64,000 nt of DNA, from positions 19,464,386 through 19,528,385 of the forward strand of contig NC_052481.1 in NCBI RefSeq assembly GCF_009730915.1, written 5' to 3'. The translations under genes and the position numbers were made by a program. The notes beneath the pieces are model-generated. The model did no database searches and was not told where the DNA came from. It saw only the letters and a program-made list of their open reading frames with translations. Source of the DNA: Dioscorea cayenensis subsp. rotundata (taxonomy: Eukaryota; Streptophyta; Magnoliopsida; Dioscoreales; Dioscoreaceae). This document shows positions 1-12,996 of this stretch, piece by piece. Every line of letters begins with the position of its first letter. Positions within the stretch are counted from its first letter, which is position 1.

Positions 1-3000
1 CCTTATAATATATATATATATATATAGATAATATTATTTGTTTATAAATAAATTATATAATCATAAGTTTAAATATTATATGAAAATAGAATATAGTATG
101 TTTCATTTCCCTCTCAATTTTCTATTTTTAAAGTAATTTTGAGCTTAAAATTTTTAAAATCTAAAGCTCAACAAATCCTAGAGCTTAATCATTCAAATTA
201 AAATTTCAAAATTTAAATTTAGCCTAAAAATTGGGATTTTGATTTATATGCACATCTCTACTTCAACAAACCTGTAACCGAAACAACCTCTTATTATTAT
301 CTTTTTATTCATATAAGTAAAAAATTTTGAGTAGTGTAATTCGAATTTCAAAAGCTCCACCTGAATTTATTTATTTAACCAAAGAAAGAATGTGCCTAAA
401 AAAGAAAAATAAAATAAAATTCAATATTGGAAACCTTTGGGTTGGGTTGACCAGACCACATTGGTCCCATTTTTTATAACTGGGAAAAAAAAATCTCAGA
501 CATTTTCCTTTTCTTTTTCATTATTTTAATTTTTGAAATATTATATCTTTTTTTTCTGTATAATTTACCTTCTCATTACAGCATTTCAAACATTTACCAT
601 GAAGGGTAGTTTTGGAATTTTCGTTGAAGAATTGGAAAGGATGAGCTTTTCTCTTTTGTAAATTATTACTATTAGTAAATAATAAATATTGAGAGTTTTT
701 TTTTTTGTTTTTATATCATTAATCTACCTCAATTTTTAAGGTATTTTTGACAACTAATTTTCTAAAAGCCACCGTCCCTAATCTAGTTCTAAGTTTCTAA
801 AACAAAGCTTTGCATGTATAAAAATCAGAGATTAAAATCACTTACTTAAAATAACTTAAATCTCTATAATTTAAACCAACTCAACATGATTCGTGAAACT
901 ACTTAACTCATATTATAAATATTATTTATTTTTAAATAATATTAAACTCAAATATATAATATAATAATTAATGGCAACTTGCTTTATTAATACGGGTCCT
1001 AGTTTTAAAAAAATCAGAAGTTAAATTCTAAAACTAAATAAGACAAAAATATTGGTGCTTGTTGAGTTTACGAATACGCTTTTAAACCCGTGCACGTTTA
1101 TGATTTTATTTGGATGAAATAACTTGTCGCTTATTTGTTAAAATAAACAAATATAATATAATAAGTTAGATTAAGTACATAAATGGTAAAAATCTAATAA
1201 AAGAAGCAAAACAACAATATCCGTGACCCCACAAGGGCACCACAAGTCATGCCAAGAGTAACTACTGTTAAGCAACATGCGCAGTTCAAAGCTTCAAAGG
1301 AATCCTTGTTCTTATTATTCTGCCTTCAACTGACTCTCTCCAACCTTTTCAATTTTTTAAACAACCATTCAAATTTATCAAATCTCTTAAATATCTCTGA
1401 TTTTTTAAAATTTTTATTTTTAAATTTAAACAAAATTAATATTATTAAATTATATTAATCTTACTTCTAAACGGACACGCTAACGCTTTATAATGATGTC
1501 ACTTATACACTTACTTAGAAAAAGAGCGAAACTCACCCCTTACATACTTAACCGTGTTATCCTGTTTTGTTGATGTGAAAAATATTTTTAGTATTTTATT
1601 AAAATATTGAGAGAGTGATAAATCGAAATAGAAAAAAAGTTCAAAATTTAAAAATAATAAAATAAATATAAAAGTCAAGAGTTATATGGTCAAAATAAAA
1701 TTATAGATGTTTTTAGTAATTTTCCCATTTAATATATAAATATATATATATATATATAATTGATTGGAGAACAAAAAGCTCAAGGCTGAAAGCATTATAT
1801 CAATCACATGAGCATGTCTCCACTTTCACTTGTTGTTATTGTACAAACAAACATATATATATATATATATATATATAATAAATAATCATTATCCATGCAT
1901 GTCTCAAATTTGTTCACGAGTCCTCAGGACTTGTTTTCACGTGCATCCTGTGTAAATGAATGAATGAATGAATAAATACTTAGCAGTTAGCACCATGGCA
2001 TTGTTTCATGTGGATGGATAAGCATATATCCATTGCCAAATTAAAGGAAAAACCAGACCTTCATTCACTGAATCACAAGCAACTGTTTTGACTATGATTG
2101 TAAAAACATAACAAAAGTAGCAGTACCAGTGTTTCACTTTCTTTCTTTCTTTCTTTCTTTAGTTTTTTCCCCCTTTTTATTTTTCTTTTTCAGTTTGTGT
2201 GTTTATGATGATATCATGAACATTCAAAAGGGCAGTATGGTGACCACTGTTGCATTTGTTGCTATTGGTGCCAATTCTGGCAGTGGACCACATCTTCTTT
2301 TGAAGTTCAGTAAAATGTAAAATAATTTGAATAAAAACTTCAAAAGATTTCTGAGCCTTTCAGTTGAATTTTTGTTTTAGCTCTGAAGCTGCTTTTGACA
2401 TCACATCAAGTTAGAGAGTAGCAGTGACACTCATGTATTAGTACATTATTTAAGTCTTCTAGAAACATAGATTTTACATTTGTATATTCAAAGTACAATA
2501 GATTGATTTAATACAGGAAAAGAAAAAGAAAGGAAGAAAAAAATATTGCTGAGAAGGTATTTCAATCCAATCTTGGAAGTAGCTTTATGAGTTTAAGGGA
2601 CCACAGTGATATTAATGATGAAGTGTTGATTAATTTGTCCAAAAAAAATAAAAAGAAAAAAAGTTTTAGTTGCCATTTCAAGTGTTTTCTAAGCTCATCA
2701 ATTGCTCTTCTTAGATCTTGTCAGTATTTCAAGGCATGGTTGAGAAACCAAGGAATTATCAGCAAGTGGAATTTCTTTCTTTCTTGCTTTCTTTCTGTAT
2801 TTTTTTTTTTAAAAATAATTATATTTATTTAGTTGCAAATGGGTCCATATATGCTAAAAAAAAAGGAATAAAATGATAAAGCAAAGTGGGCCATGGGGGT
2901 TTATTGGGTGATGTGGATAATCAGTGACCACTTGAATTTTAGTGAAGATTGAAGAAGGAAAATTCAGTGGGGATTTGTTTTCTGTTTGGTAACAATTGAG

Positions 3001-3036
3001 AAAAATTTTTGCTTGCTGGGTTTCAATCAGTGACAT
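1..3036. other. AT-rich intergenic region, no gene recognised
   Basis: Very AT-rich sequence with short simple repeats: (TA)n near 8–26, 1738–1760 and 1852–1876, and a CTTT run near 2138–2160. The open frames here are short and low-complexity and resemble no family known to me. The last kilobase probably includes the distal promoter of the MYB gene. Confidence 0.6.

Positions 3037-3040
<4 letters not shown>

Positions 3041-3106
<66 letters not shown>
3041..3106. repeat. Compound microsatellite (TG)n(AG)n
   Basis: An uninterrupted TG run (about 16 units) passes directly into an AG run (about 17 units). It lies about 1 kb upstream of the MYB start codon, in the promoter or a 5' leader. Such compound tracts are usually length-polymorphic. 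Confidence 0.95.
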
Positions 3107-3108
<2 letters not shown>

Positions 3109-4052
3109 GAGGGAGCATCTTGCACTCTATTTGGTTGGTGGGTTGTTTCACTGTCCTGTGTAGCAGGGAACTGTACAAACAAAAAAGAGGTTCATGTCTG
3201 TTGTTTTCTTTTGATTCTTGAATTTGAATGATTGGAAGAGTCTGATTACAAGAAGAAAAAAAATTGATTTTTTTTTTTTAATACCAAGCAGTGCTGTATG
3301 GCAAAAAAGAAAGACTTTTTCTTTTACACCAGTTGTTGTATTTTGACTGCTAGGTTTTCACTGCAAGGTTAAGAGGGAAACCAGCAAAACAAAAGGGGCT
3401 GTTTGAAAGGCCTCTCTAGATTTCACTGGCATCTGGGGGTGTTTTGTTTGGGTGCTGGAGGTCTCTTTCCAATCTCACTATCCAAACCCTAAATTTCCAT
3501 CCACTTGTATTCTGGTAAGAAGATTTTTTTCTCTTCTGCTTCTTGTTATTGTTGCTGTTGTTGTTGTTATTGTTGTTCTTGTTATTGCTTTGATTTCAAA
3601 GAATCATGGTTCCTCTCTCCTATTATTAGGTAGGCAGTGGTGTCTTTTTTCATTGCATTTCCAGAAAGCCCCATTTTTTTCTCATCAATTGCTGAACTTC
3701 CAGCAATTCTTCTTTACCCTTGTAGTGCCTTTTAGGGTTCTTTTTGGTGCATTACTCTCTTCTTGGTCCTCTTTATCTATCCCTGCCCACCTTTGCTCTG
3801 ACACCTCAGGCCACCATACTTGAAAGTAATCACCAATTCATCATCTTCATCATCAAATTGCTGCCCTTTTTTTTTTGTCCAAAATTTTCTTCTTTCAATT
3901 AGCTTCAAGGTGTTTCCAATCAAACAAGCAGCAGCTCAGATCCAGTTCTCAAGAACCCTTGCTTAAAAATCTCGCCTTTCCAAGACATATCTATATATTG
4001 GTTTCAAGAGGAAAACCTGCTTGTCTGGATACTTGAATTTTGAGAGGATTAT

Positions 4053-4250
4053 ATGCGCGGTTGTTTGAAGAGAGCTAGATGGTCACTGAAGAGGCTAGCA
4101 GCAGCTCCGTGTGGAGCAGAGACCAGGAGAAGGCGTTCGAGAATGCCTTGGCCACTGTCCCGGAGGATAGCAGCGACAGGTGGGAGAAAATTGCTGCTGC
4201 AGTGCCCGGAAAATCCATCGAGGAAATCAAGTGCCACTATGACCTTCTAG
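4053..4250 (+). promoter_or_regulatory. Overlapping upstream ORF of the MYB gene
   Basis: An ATG at 4053 lies 26 bases before the MYB start at 4079 and opens a 65-codon frame in a different phase. That frame runs through the MYB start and stops at 4250. If this ATG is in the mature 5' leader, ribosomes starting there bypass the MYB start. The peptide is Arg-rich and resembles nothing I know, so any role would be translational. The transcript start is not known from sequence. Confidence 0.45.
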
Positions 4251-7200
4251 TGGAGGACATCAATGGCATCGAGTCAGGTCGAGTGCCTGTACCTAGCTAC
4301 AAATCTTCGTCGGAAGGTTCAGCTGACCATGCTAGTGAAGGCGGAAGTGGTAAGAAAGGTGGGCATTCTTCCCATTTACATGGGGATTCCAATCATGGAG
4401 GCAAGGGATCGAGATCGGATCAAGAGCGACGAAAGGGGATAGCATGGACTGAGGATGAGCACAGGTTAATTTCACTACTCTTTACTGGTTTTCCAGTTTT
4501 TCCTTGTGCTTATATAGATAACAACTGTAGAGACAACCAAGTGTGATGTTTCTGCAAATGATTTCAATTGGTTGCATTAGTTTATTTGGGAGTAGTTGTT
4601 GAGCACCTTTAGTTACTTGAATATACAACTATTTGCACAAAAAGTAGGCATGTGCTGCGTAGATCTGAGCATGGAAAACAGCTTATTGCTTTTTAGAAAT
4701 TGAAATCATGGTAGTAAAACTATACTTTTGTTAGGTCCAGTTGAGTTTGAAGCAAACAATGGAAACTTTTTCAAGGTTAATCATATCTATACTTTCTTTA
4801 TGCTTCCCTGTCATGACTTGGTCTTACGTCCCAAGATCACCCTGGGGACTTAAATTTCTCATCCAACTTAGCTTCTTTGCCTCCTTCCCAATATAACTGC
4901 TTCTTAATGCTTTTTTTTTCTTACTTTTGTTTGGCACCATCGTTAGCTAATGGTGGCTAGTTGCTTAATGTTTCATCCTCCTGTCTATTCCTTATTTCCG
5001 ATCTATGACAAATTAGTCATTTGGTTTGAAATGAATTTGTGGTTCTTGTTTGTTAAACTTTCACGAAAGATATTGGCGCTCAAACTTACCATTTATGGAA
5101 GTTGTGTGCTTTAGTAGCTCTCTGCCTCCCTTTGGATTAAATTTATTTTTGGAAATGTTTTTTGTGGGTATTCGAATTGTCACTAGTCTTGGGTTGAAAT
5201 TTTCTATATTAATACCTTGACTTTTAGATTGGCTACTACTTAGTCACTGTCGTGTTCTTTAGATAGGGGAAAAAACATCCACCTATATCGCATGTCAAAA
5301 TATCCGAGTTTCCATGAAATGAATCATAGTAATATGCCACTGTTTACCTGGCTCTAGCTTCTGTCACGAAGTATATCATGTATTGATAATAAATCAGTTG
5401 ATGAGCATGACTACTGTTATAAACAGATGAATGAGTGAATACTAGTGCATTGAAATGCAGAAATGGTATTGCAAGGTTCGCCAACTGAAAAAAAAATTAA
5501 TGGGTTTGATTATCAAATCACTAATTACCAAAAAGAAGAACACAAGAGATATTGGCATGATAAATGTACATAGCGATCAGGTTTGATGAGTGTGTAAATT
5601 CTGTTTGAATTACTCAAAAAAATCTTAGTGATGATTTTGCTTTTCCCTACAGACATCAATGTACTTGCAACTTGTTCTAGTCCTTTTAGAAGGTATGTTT
5701 AAGGTGTCGAAAATGAGTTTTCTTGGGATGCCTATAAAGATAGGAGAATAATGAAGCTGAAATGATCCATAGTATTCTTCAGTTGCTTAGTTTCATTTGC
5801 CACGTTGATAGCTCTTGTAATTTAAAACCGTCGAATGCCCAACCAAAAGCAAAAGTGAGTTTCTGATGCATAAAACTTGGCTGTAGTTGAGTGTCATCTC
5901 TTCTTATTCTCACCGTTATAAATACAAAAAGTGTTTGCTGAATTCATGCTATGATGTTCCAAGTCTTGTGAAGCATAAATAAGTGAATTTTTATTAGAAA
6001 TCTTGGTTAGATGTAGATTGTTGAGCAACATCCTTATCATCATTTATATAGTTACAAACAAAAGCAGCAGCAGCTTAAAAACTCAATAATTTGCTTCTTG
6101 TGTGGATATGGTGGTCCATTTATATTTGCAAGTGCCATGTACCACTTGTCATATTCATGCAACTCAGAAACTACAGCTGAGGGAGTTTCTTATTTGAGTC
6201 CTTTATACTTGTCAGAAAATTGTTTGTGTACCACTCATTACTTTTGACTACCATTTTCCATCAATGGATATCATGATCAGCAATGATTGTGCCTTTTGTT
6301 TTAAACTCATCATAATGTCCAAGGGTGTTTTGATAGAGATTGTTTGGTGTTTCTCTATTGATATCTTTTCTTGACTTATTTGCACAGTTACTGTTGTGCA
6401 TGTCTTTATTATTTTATTGGAAAGCTATATTGACTATTCGCTTAAAGCATTGAAATAAGTCAATAACTTAACTCACAGGTACTGTCTAAAGTTAAATGCA
6501 TAATTGTGATCATTAAATTCTGTTGATGAGTTCATTAATAAATTCGCCAGTATTATTTTTAGCCTTTTAGTTTGCATCATGAGAAAAACTAAGAAGCCAT
6601 TAAATACAATTCCCTCACACATGCCTTAAATTTCTGAAATGATTTTGTAATTCTTTTTTATATTTTACAAGTTTTGTTTTAGTACATGTCTCTTTTGAAA
6701 AGCCATGCTTCAGTTTGATGCAAGAAAAACTTTTTTCAAACATACAGTTCTGGCATGATATTAGAGCCCTTATGAGTGGGGGGATTATTTCGTTGTTGCT
6801 TAGAATTGATCTTGTAATTGTTTGAATTTGAATTTTTTTATTGCTTAAAACTCTCTTTGCTAATAATGAGATTCAGTTATTGACACATTGTTAGCACCTT
6901 CTCAATTACTTATCTGCCTAATCCTCACTGAAACAGGTTGTTTCTTCTCGGCCTTGATAAGTACGGCAAAGGTGATTGGCGAAGCATATCGAGAAACTAC
7001 GTGATATCTAGAACACCTACACAAGTGGCAAGCCATGCGCAGAAATACTTCATCCGTCTGAACTCAATGAACAAGGATCGAAGGCGGTCAAGCATTCATG
7101 ATATCACCAGTGTCGGCAATGGAGATATGTCAGCTCCTCAAGGACCGATCACAGGTCAAGTGAATGGACCGGTGGTAGCTTCAGGAAAACCCGCTAAGCA

Positions 7201-7435
7201 GACCTCTCAACCTCCGCCGGGTCCTCCTGGAGTTGGTGTCTTTGGCACTACTATCGGACAACCAGTTGGGCCTCTAGTTTCTGCTGTAGGCACTCCTGTT
7301 AACCTCCCGGTTCCTGCAGCACCACACATGGCCTACGGGGTTCGGGCTCCGGTTGCCGGAACAGTAGTTCCTGGTGCTCCGGTGAACCTCCAGCCGATGA
7401 CCTATCCTATGCCTCATGCATCTGCCCATAGATGA
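4079..7435 (+). CDS. SRM1: MYB-related transcription factor, SRM1/DIVARICATA type
   Basis: Two coding exons, 4079–4464 and 6937–7435, separated by a 2472-base GT–AG intron, encode 294 aa (885 nt, in frame). Plant relatives (SRM1, MYBS and DIV classes) are nuclear factors of about 300 aa that bind I-box/TATCCA-type elements. The first MYB/SANT repeat covers about residues 10–60 (VWSRDQ…RWEKIA). The second, about 122–170, starts [10 protein letters not shown] and contains SHAQKYF (about 161–167), the hallmark of this class. The intron cuts the second repeat after the Arg of EHR, the junction restoring [17 protein letters not shown] Ser/Gly/His-rich linker joins the repeats and the C-terminus is Pro/Gly/Val-rich. 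SRM1 is the closest match from memory; a paralogue in the same clade is possible. An overlapping upstream ORF may dampen translation. Confidence 0.93.
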
Positions 7436-8507
7436 GCTGTACCGTGATCTGTGTACAAATTAAACAGAGAACAGAAAGCACTATGTTCCTATTATCTCGT
7501 CTTTCATCGAGGTGGAATAAGCTAGCTGTGGCGAGCACATAGGTTCTACTGCCATTGTGAGTAATTTAGTCGCTTAGAGTTGAACCTTGTCGAATTATCA
7601 TGTTTTAAGGAAGTCATAGAGCCAGGGGATCAGATTCGTGTACAATGTACCATGATACAAGTAGGAATCGAGACCAGGACAATACGCTCCGTTGCGCGTG
7701 TCCTTGAAAGCTCTGGTTTCTTTTGCTGTTGTATTTATCCAACTCATCTGTGAAGAAGCAGGGATGTAAAATCTAAGTAATAAAGAGACATGTATCATGT
7801 TGACATTTTTAGTATTTCTGTTCATATCTGCATTGTCTCAATTTCTGCATTTTCTGGTTAGGAATTTATTGAATTCCACATTTGATATTAATTCTTTTTA
7901 TGAATTCAAAGGCACAAAGTTCAATGCATCGTTTGGTTAGATTCACTTAGATTTGTTCTTCTTTCTGCTCAGATATAGACAACTAAGCTACCATTTTTCT
8001 GTCAAATTTCTGCTAATCCTCACCAAACACAGATTGGATTGGTTAATTAATCGGTGACTCAGAGCTGCGTCGGCATGTGATAAAGGTGAAGAAAAAAAAG
8101 TAAAGCTACCGGATTTGGTGCCAAACACATCATGTAGGGCCAATTCCACACCAGCAAACAACTGTTCTGATTTCATGGTTCAATTCTTGATCTTATGTTC
8201 TTCTTTCCAACATGTACACATGACATGTTCAAGATATCTTTTATTATTACATCAGTATATAACTGCTTTTCTTCTCCTAAATTCTCTTTCTGTTTTTTTT
8301 TTATTGTTTTCTGATGATGTGGTGATTAGTCAGTTGCATGGCTTGGTGACTCATTCAACCAATTGGTTACATGCCTTTGAATTCAATGCTCTTGTTTATA
8401 AAAAGCCATCTTGCTGCTGCATTTGGAACAAGAGCATTCTCAGAAAGACTAACCAAATTAGCAGTTGCAGCAGAAGAAGAGAGTTTGAGTTTGATCCTCA
8501 TTGAACA
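7436..8507. other. MYB 3' region and GEM-like promoter
   Basis: The first few hundred bases are likely MYB 3' UTR (T-rich, with an AATAAA-like AGTAATAAAG near 7776). The rest is the upstream region and probable leader of the GEM-like gene on the same strand. No coding family is seen. Confidence 0.5.
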
Positions 8508-9246
8508 ATGATGGACACAAACAATGGTGAAGTGATTGGTTTTCCGGTTGGTTCGATCACGTATTCAGCTGAGAAATTGATTGATTTTCCTGCCCCTGAT
8601 ATTGAAGTTGTTTTTGGCTGCAATGTCTGCAATTCTCATGCATCATCTCAGTTCAAGAAGAGTAATAATCATCTCTCTCTCTTTTCATTCTTTTCGGCAA
8701 AATTCACCTTAGTTTCATTTTGCTAATAAGCAGACATCTTGTTGAATGCAGATAGAAAGGATCCAGTAAAGTATTGGATGAGCAGGTTCAGCAAAACAGC
8801 AAAGAGTTATGCGAAAAGCATTCGAGCAAATGGTAAGTACCGATGAAAATTAATGCCAGCTTCCTTGGAGTTTTTTTTTTTAAAAGAATTCTTCATCATC
8901 TAAAGTCATATTTTCTTTGTTCAAATCTGCAGTGAATTTTGGACCGAAAATTGTTGATACTGTGAAAGGAAAACTGAGCTTGAGCAAGAGAGTTCTTCAA
9001 GTTGGAGGGGTTGAAAAAGTCTTCAAGCAAAGTTTTTCTGTCGGAAAAAGAGAGAAGCTTGTGAAGGCATTACAATGTAATATATCAACAACAGCAGGTC
9101 CAATTTCTGGCATGCTTTTTATCTCCACCGAAAAGATTGCTTTTCATAGCGACAAACCCATCAACATTACCTCTCCGAAAGGAAACCAGGCCAAAGTTCC
9201 CTACAAAGTAATCATCGATAAAATTTTTCATTCTTCATTTCTGCAA

Positions 9247-9277
<31 letters not shown>

Positions 9278-9505
9278 CTCAGGTTATTGATTGTAATTCT
9301 TTCTGCACAGGTTGTGATTCCACTGAATAGGATCAAGAGAGTTCATCCAAGTCGAGACAAGAACAAGCCTGATCAGAAATACGTTCACCTTGTAACCGTC
9401 GATGATTTTGAGTTTTGGTTCATGGGATTTGTTAGTTATCAGAAATCACTCAAGCACTTGCAAGTACAACAAGCAAACTGCAATTCAAATGCATTGTTCC
9501 TATAA
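8508..9505 (+). CDS. GEM-like protein with GRAM domain (copy 1)
   Basis: Four exons (8508–8661, 8752–8832, 8933–9207, 9311–9505) join in frame through GT–AG introns to give 234 aa, the usual size for GEM-like/ABA-responsive GRAM proteins. The N-terminus (MMDTNNGEVIGFPVGSI) is variable. The second exon gives the family motif around KYWMSRFSKTAKSYAKSIR. Exons 3–4 encode the GRAM domain (about residues 110–190), with QCNISTTAGPISGMLFIST, EKIAFHSD, YKVVIPLNRIKRV and FEFWFMGFVSYQKS. Family members act at membranes, and Arabidopsis GEM binds TTG1 and CDT1; the role of this copy is not visible. The exon 2 and 3 lengths (81 and 275 nt) and all intron phases match the second GEM-like gene 2.2 kb downstream, so the two arose by tandem duplication. 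I chose the first of two adjacent ATGs. Confidence 0.92.
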
Positions 9506-10916
9506 ATTATGTTTTTTGTTTCAACTCATAAACTTAGAATTAAGTTCTTGTAATCAGTATTGGAATTGCCGGCAATTTTTCTCATTGAGGGATTTCAATA
9601 CTTGTCTCAAGATCATGATGTAAATGTATGTCACCGAAATGATTGTTAATGAAACACAAAGTGTTCTTTTTGTTGATTATATCTTCATTTCTGCATAATT
9701 TTTTTCTGTAATTCTTCTTGGAGAATCTGAAATAATAATTTGAGTATATTCAGTATTTGCACTTTATCTTTTCAAACTCCATCTTTTCTTTTTTCACATC
9801 AAAGTTACCTTTCCACCTCCAAATGAAATAAATTAATGACAAGACTTGGTTTTACAGCTAAGTATTGAGTCATGATACAGTATTTCTTAGTCTTTCCAGG
9901 TCATTTGGCAATTCATTTGGTTGTCAAAAGTATTACACAAACTTGAGTGTGTTTGTATTGAATTGAAGTAAATCAAATATAGATACGAAGAGAAAAGCAA
10001 ATGCACCGATAAAGTTTTCTTTTCTGTTTTGCATATTCGATATGTTTTTCTTTTTTCTTTGTAGCTATTGCTTTTGGAGTCACTACTAGTCTCATTTCTG
10101 CTAAGTCAATAAATTTTATTTTTCTTTCTTTTAGTTAAAATGGGGCCAATGTAATACATGTTTGATTTACTACTGCCTTAAGTAGCATTGGAGATCAGTT
10201 AACAACATAGCTAGATTAACATCAATATGGTTGGCTCAAATGGTTGAAGTTTGACTAATTTTAAAAAGTATTTTCGAGTTTAAATTCTTCTCTACGTAAA
10301 AATAATATCCACTGAATGAGATTTATTTTTTTTATAAGACTGTCATTATGTTATCCCAAAAAACCTATAAGTCAGAGACCCAAACCTCCACATATACACA
10401 ATCACGCAAAAAAAATAAAATAAAATTTTTGATCTGCTAATTTCTTAGATGTTAAACTTTAAACTAATCTAAACAAGATATTGGAAGTTCTATAAGAAAG
10501 TAAACCTTTCTCAATGGGTGTTATTTTGCATACATAAAAGTACAAATTCAATAATATTATTTGATTTTGTGAACCAAGCATCTATCACTTAGGTCAATCT
10601 CTTGCTAATATCAAAGGATTTATTAGATGATTTATGAGAGTAACTTGCAGTATTACATCATAAACTTACTGAATTTGAACATTAATCTATAAGCCTATGT
10701 ACTTACCTGTGCTGAATTGAGTATTGCCACTTCACACATTTAATCTAATTTGTAACTAAATTGGATAACATAAAATATTTATTAAATATTGATAATGTGA
10801 GGGTTAAGTCACACACACACACAACACATGAGTTATGGTAGATAATATAAATTTTTTGTTAAATATTAATAAGGTGAGGCTTGAATCACACATAATGCAT
10901 GGAATATAATGAATTT
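9506..10916. other. Spacer with possible SINE trace
   Basis: AT-rich spacer between the two GEM-like genes. Around 10225–10300 a stretch resembles a decayed tRNA-derived promoter, with a TGGCTCAAATGGTTG-like A box and a TCGAGTTTAAATTC-like B box. It is too diverged to delimit. A short CA run lies near 10811. No gene is seen. Confidence 0.4.
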
Positions 10917-11681
10917 ACTTTTGAATTAAATATTAATAAATTTAATTAATAAATACATGCGTCAAAAATGCATGATGCAAACTGAACATATTACGTGCAT
11001 TTGATTCAATTTAATAACTTAAGCTGATAAGATGAAAAATATAAATTTATATATTTAAGTATTTTTTTTGTTAAAGTAACCTACATGAGACTATCAATTA
11101 CTATAATAATCAGGAAAAATACAAAAGTTAATTTAGCAATTCAACCCTCAAGAACAGTCAACATGGCAAAAAAGCAAACTCAAAAATAAACAGCAGCACC
11201 AACAAACAACCAACAACTAACATGCAGTTTTGGACCCAAAAGCCTCATCAAATGCTGGAAAGTAAAATAAAGTCCTATCATTTGTAGGATATGATAAAAG
11301 ATTCATCTTTCCTTTATATCCCACTTGACCACCTCCTCAATTCAAGGAAAAAGCCTGAAACTTAACATGAAAGTTCCCATGAAAATTTCACCCACAAAAG
11401 ATACAAATACTGTTGCAACACCATACATAAACTTTTAAAGAGACTTAATAGCAAAGGATTCAAGGATCCCTTTCTTTTGTCATCTGGACATCATAATATG
11501 CCCTTTTTATGCCTGGTGAGAAGATGGTGACACTAAAGTTTTAAGTGGTGATTCACTTGATGGCTTTTGTTTCTTTTAGTAAAGAACTTAGTACCAACCA
11601 AGTTCATGAATCTGCTATATAAGATTCCACATTGTTCATTTGTTCAGCAAAGAACAGGAGACATATCACAAAGAGTTAAAC

Positions 11682-12600
11682 ATGAAGAATTTCTACTTTG
11701 ATCATCATGCCATTGGAATTCCGGTCAATTCTGTTGCTAACGAAGAATCGGCTTGTGTTGTTCCTCGTACTGATTCATACTTGTCCACCCAATTCAAACG
11801 AAGTAATGACTGCTCCTCTCTTAATGTATCTTGGCATTGTCATCTATTCTTTTATGCGAAATATTAAATCGATTATTTATGGATATGCAGATACATTGAA
11901 TTCGGTAATCAACCACATTATCAAGTTGAGCAAACGAGCAGATAGCTATGCACAAGGCATTCGTGACCATGGTAATTATTCGCCGATAGAATGTATCATT
12001 TCTGAATATTGGTAAGAATTTACATCTAAATTTTTATTGTTGGATTGAAACTGCAGTGAGTTTGGGTCCGAAGATATCTGAAACAGTGAAGGGAAAGCTG
12101 AGGTTGGGAACACGAATTCTCCAAGCAAGAGGACTGGAGAGAGTTTTCCGAAAAAGTTTTAATGTCGGAGAAGATGAAAAGCTGATAAAGGCTTTCCAGT
12201 GCCATTTATCAACCTCAGCTGGTCCGATTGCAGGATTGCTCTACATTTCAACAGAAAAAATCGCCTTTCATAGTGATATGTCTTTCAGATTCACATCTTC
12301 AAAGGGGAATACTTTGAAAAGCTACTACAAGGTGAGTCTCCATCCCAACAAACATCATCGATAAATATGTACATAAATATATCTATATTTCCTGAATCTA
12401 TATATCTTTTGTAGGTTTTGATTCCATTGGGACGGATAAAGAGAGCAAACCCAAGCGAAAATGGAAGCAGGCCGAACCAAAAATACATACAAATAGTAAC
12501 AGAGGATGAATTTGAGTTTTGGTTTATGGGATTTCTTAGTTACCAGAGATCTTTCAAGTACTTGCAACATGCAATAACAGAAGTACACATGAGCTTATGA
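11682..12600 (+). CDS. GEM-like protein with GRAM domain (copy 2)
   Basis: Exons 11682–11802, 11891–11971, 12057–12331 and 12415–12600 join in frame to give 220 aa. The start is the ATG of MKNFYFDHHAIGIPVNS. An upstream extension in the same frame has no ATG. Exon 2 gives SVINHIIKLSKRADSYAQGIRDH. Exons 3–4 encode the GRAM domain, with GPKISETVKGKLRLGTRILQ, QCHLSTSAGPIAGLLYIST, EKIAFHSD, YKVLIPLGRIKRANPS and FEFWFMGFLSYQRSFKYLQ. Exons 2 and 3 have the same lengths as in copy 1. Its stop lies 396 bases from that of the convergent hydrolase. A dead duplicate lies at 49976–50895. A distinct N-terminus suggests divergence from copy 1; its function is not inferable beyond the family. Confidence 0.92.
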
Positions 12601-12996
12601 TTTAAGTGTGATCAGTTATTTGGTCTTTGCATATCTTTTTTATGTACATTATCACTGTAATATCACAACAAACCATTTCATTCGTGAGAAATGAAGATGA
12701 TAACCAAAAGTTTGATAAATTTCTCATCATTCAGTACATGGACATGGTCTATTATTGCAAGCAAAAAATTGAGTATATGTCACTTCTTTTCTCATAAATT
12801 GATATCATCACAATAATCAAATAATCTGTAGATGACACAGGTTATCTCTTCAAGTAAGAGAACAGGTTACAGAAATAATATTTATCTGGTATAAAATAAA
12901 ATAACATGCCCGGCAAAGACATTAGACAGCCAGGGAAAGAATGAATATCAAAGAAAAGAAAAAAAAAATGAAAACATATGTTCAGGACAAGGTCTC

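Noticed and set aside
3040-3231. Open frame with repeated Cys-Val and Arg-Glu
   Set aside because: It is the TG/AG microsatellite read as protein.
3452-3823. 123-codon frame upstream of the MYB gene
   Set aside because: T-rich leader-like sequence giving a Leu/Val/Phe-rich peptide with no family resemblance.
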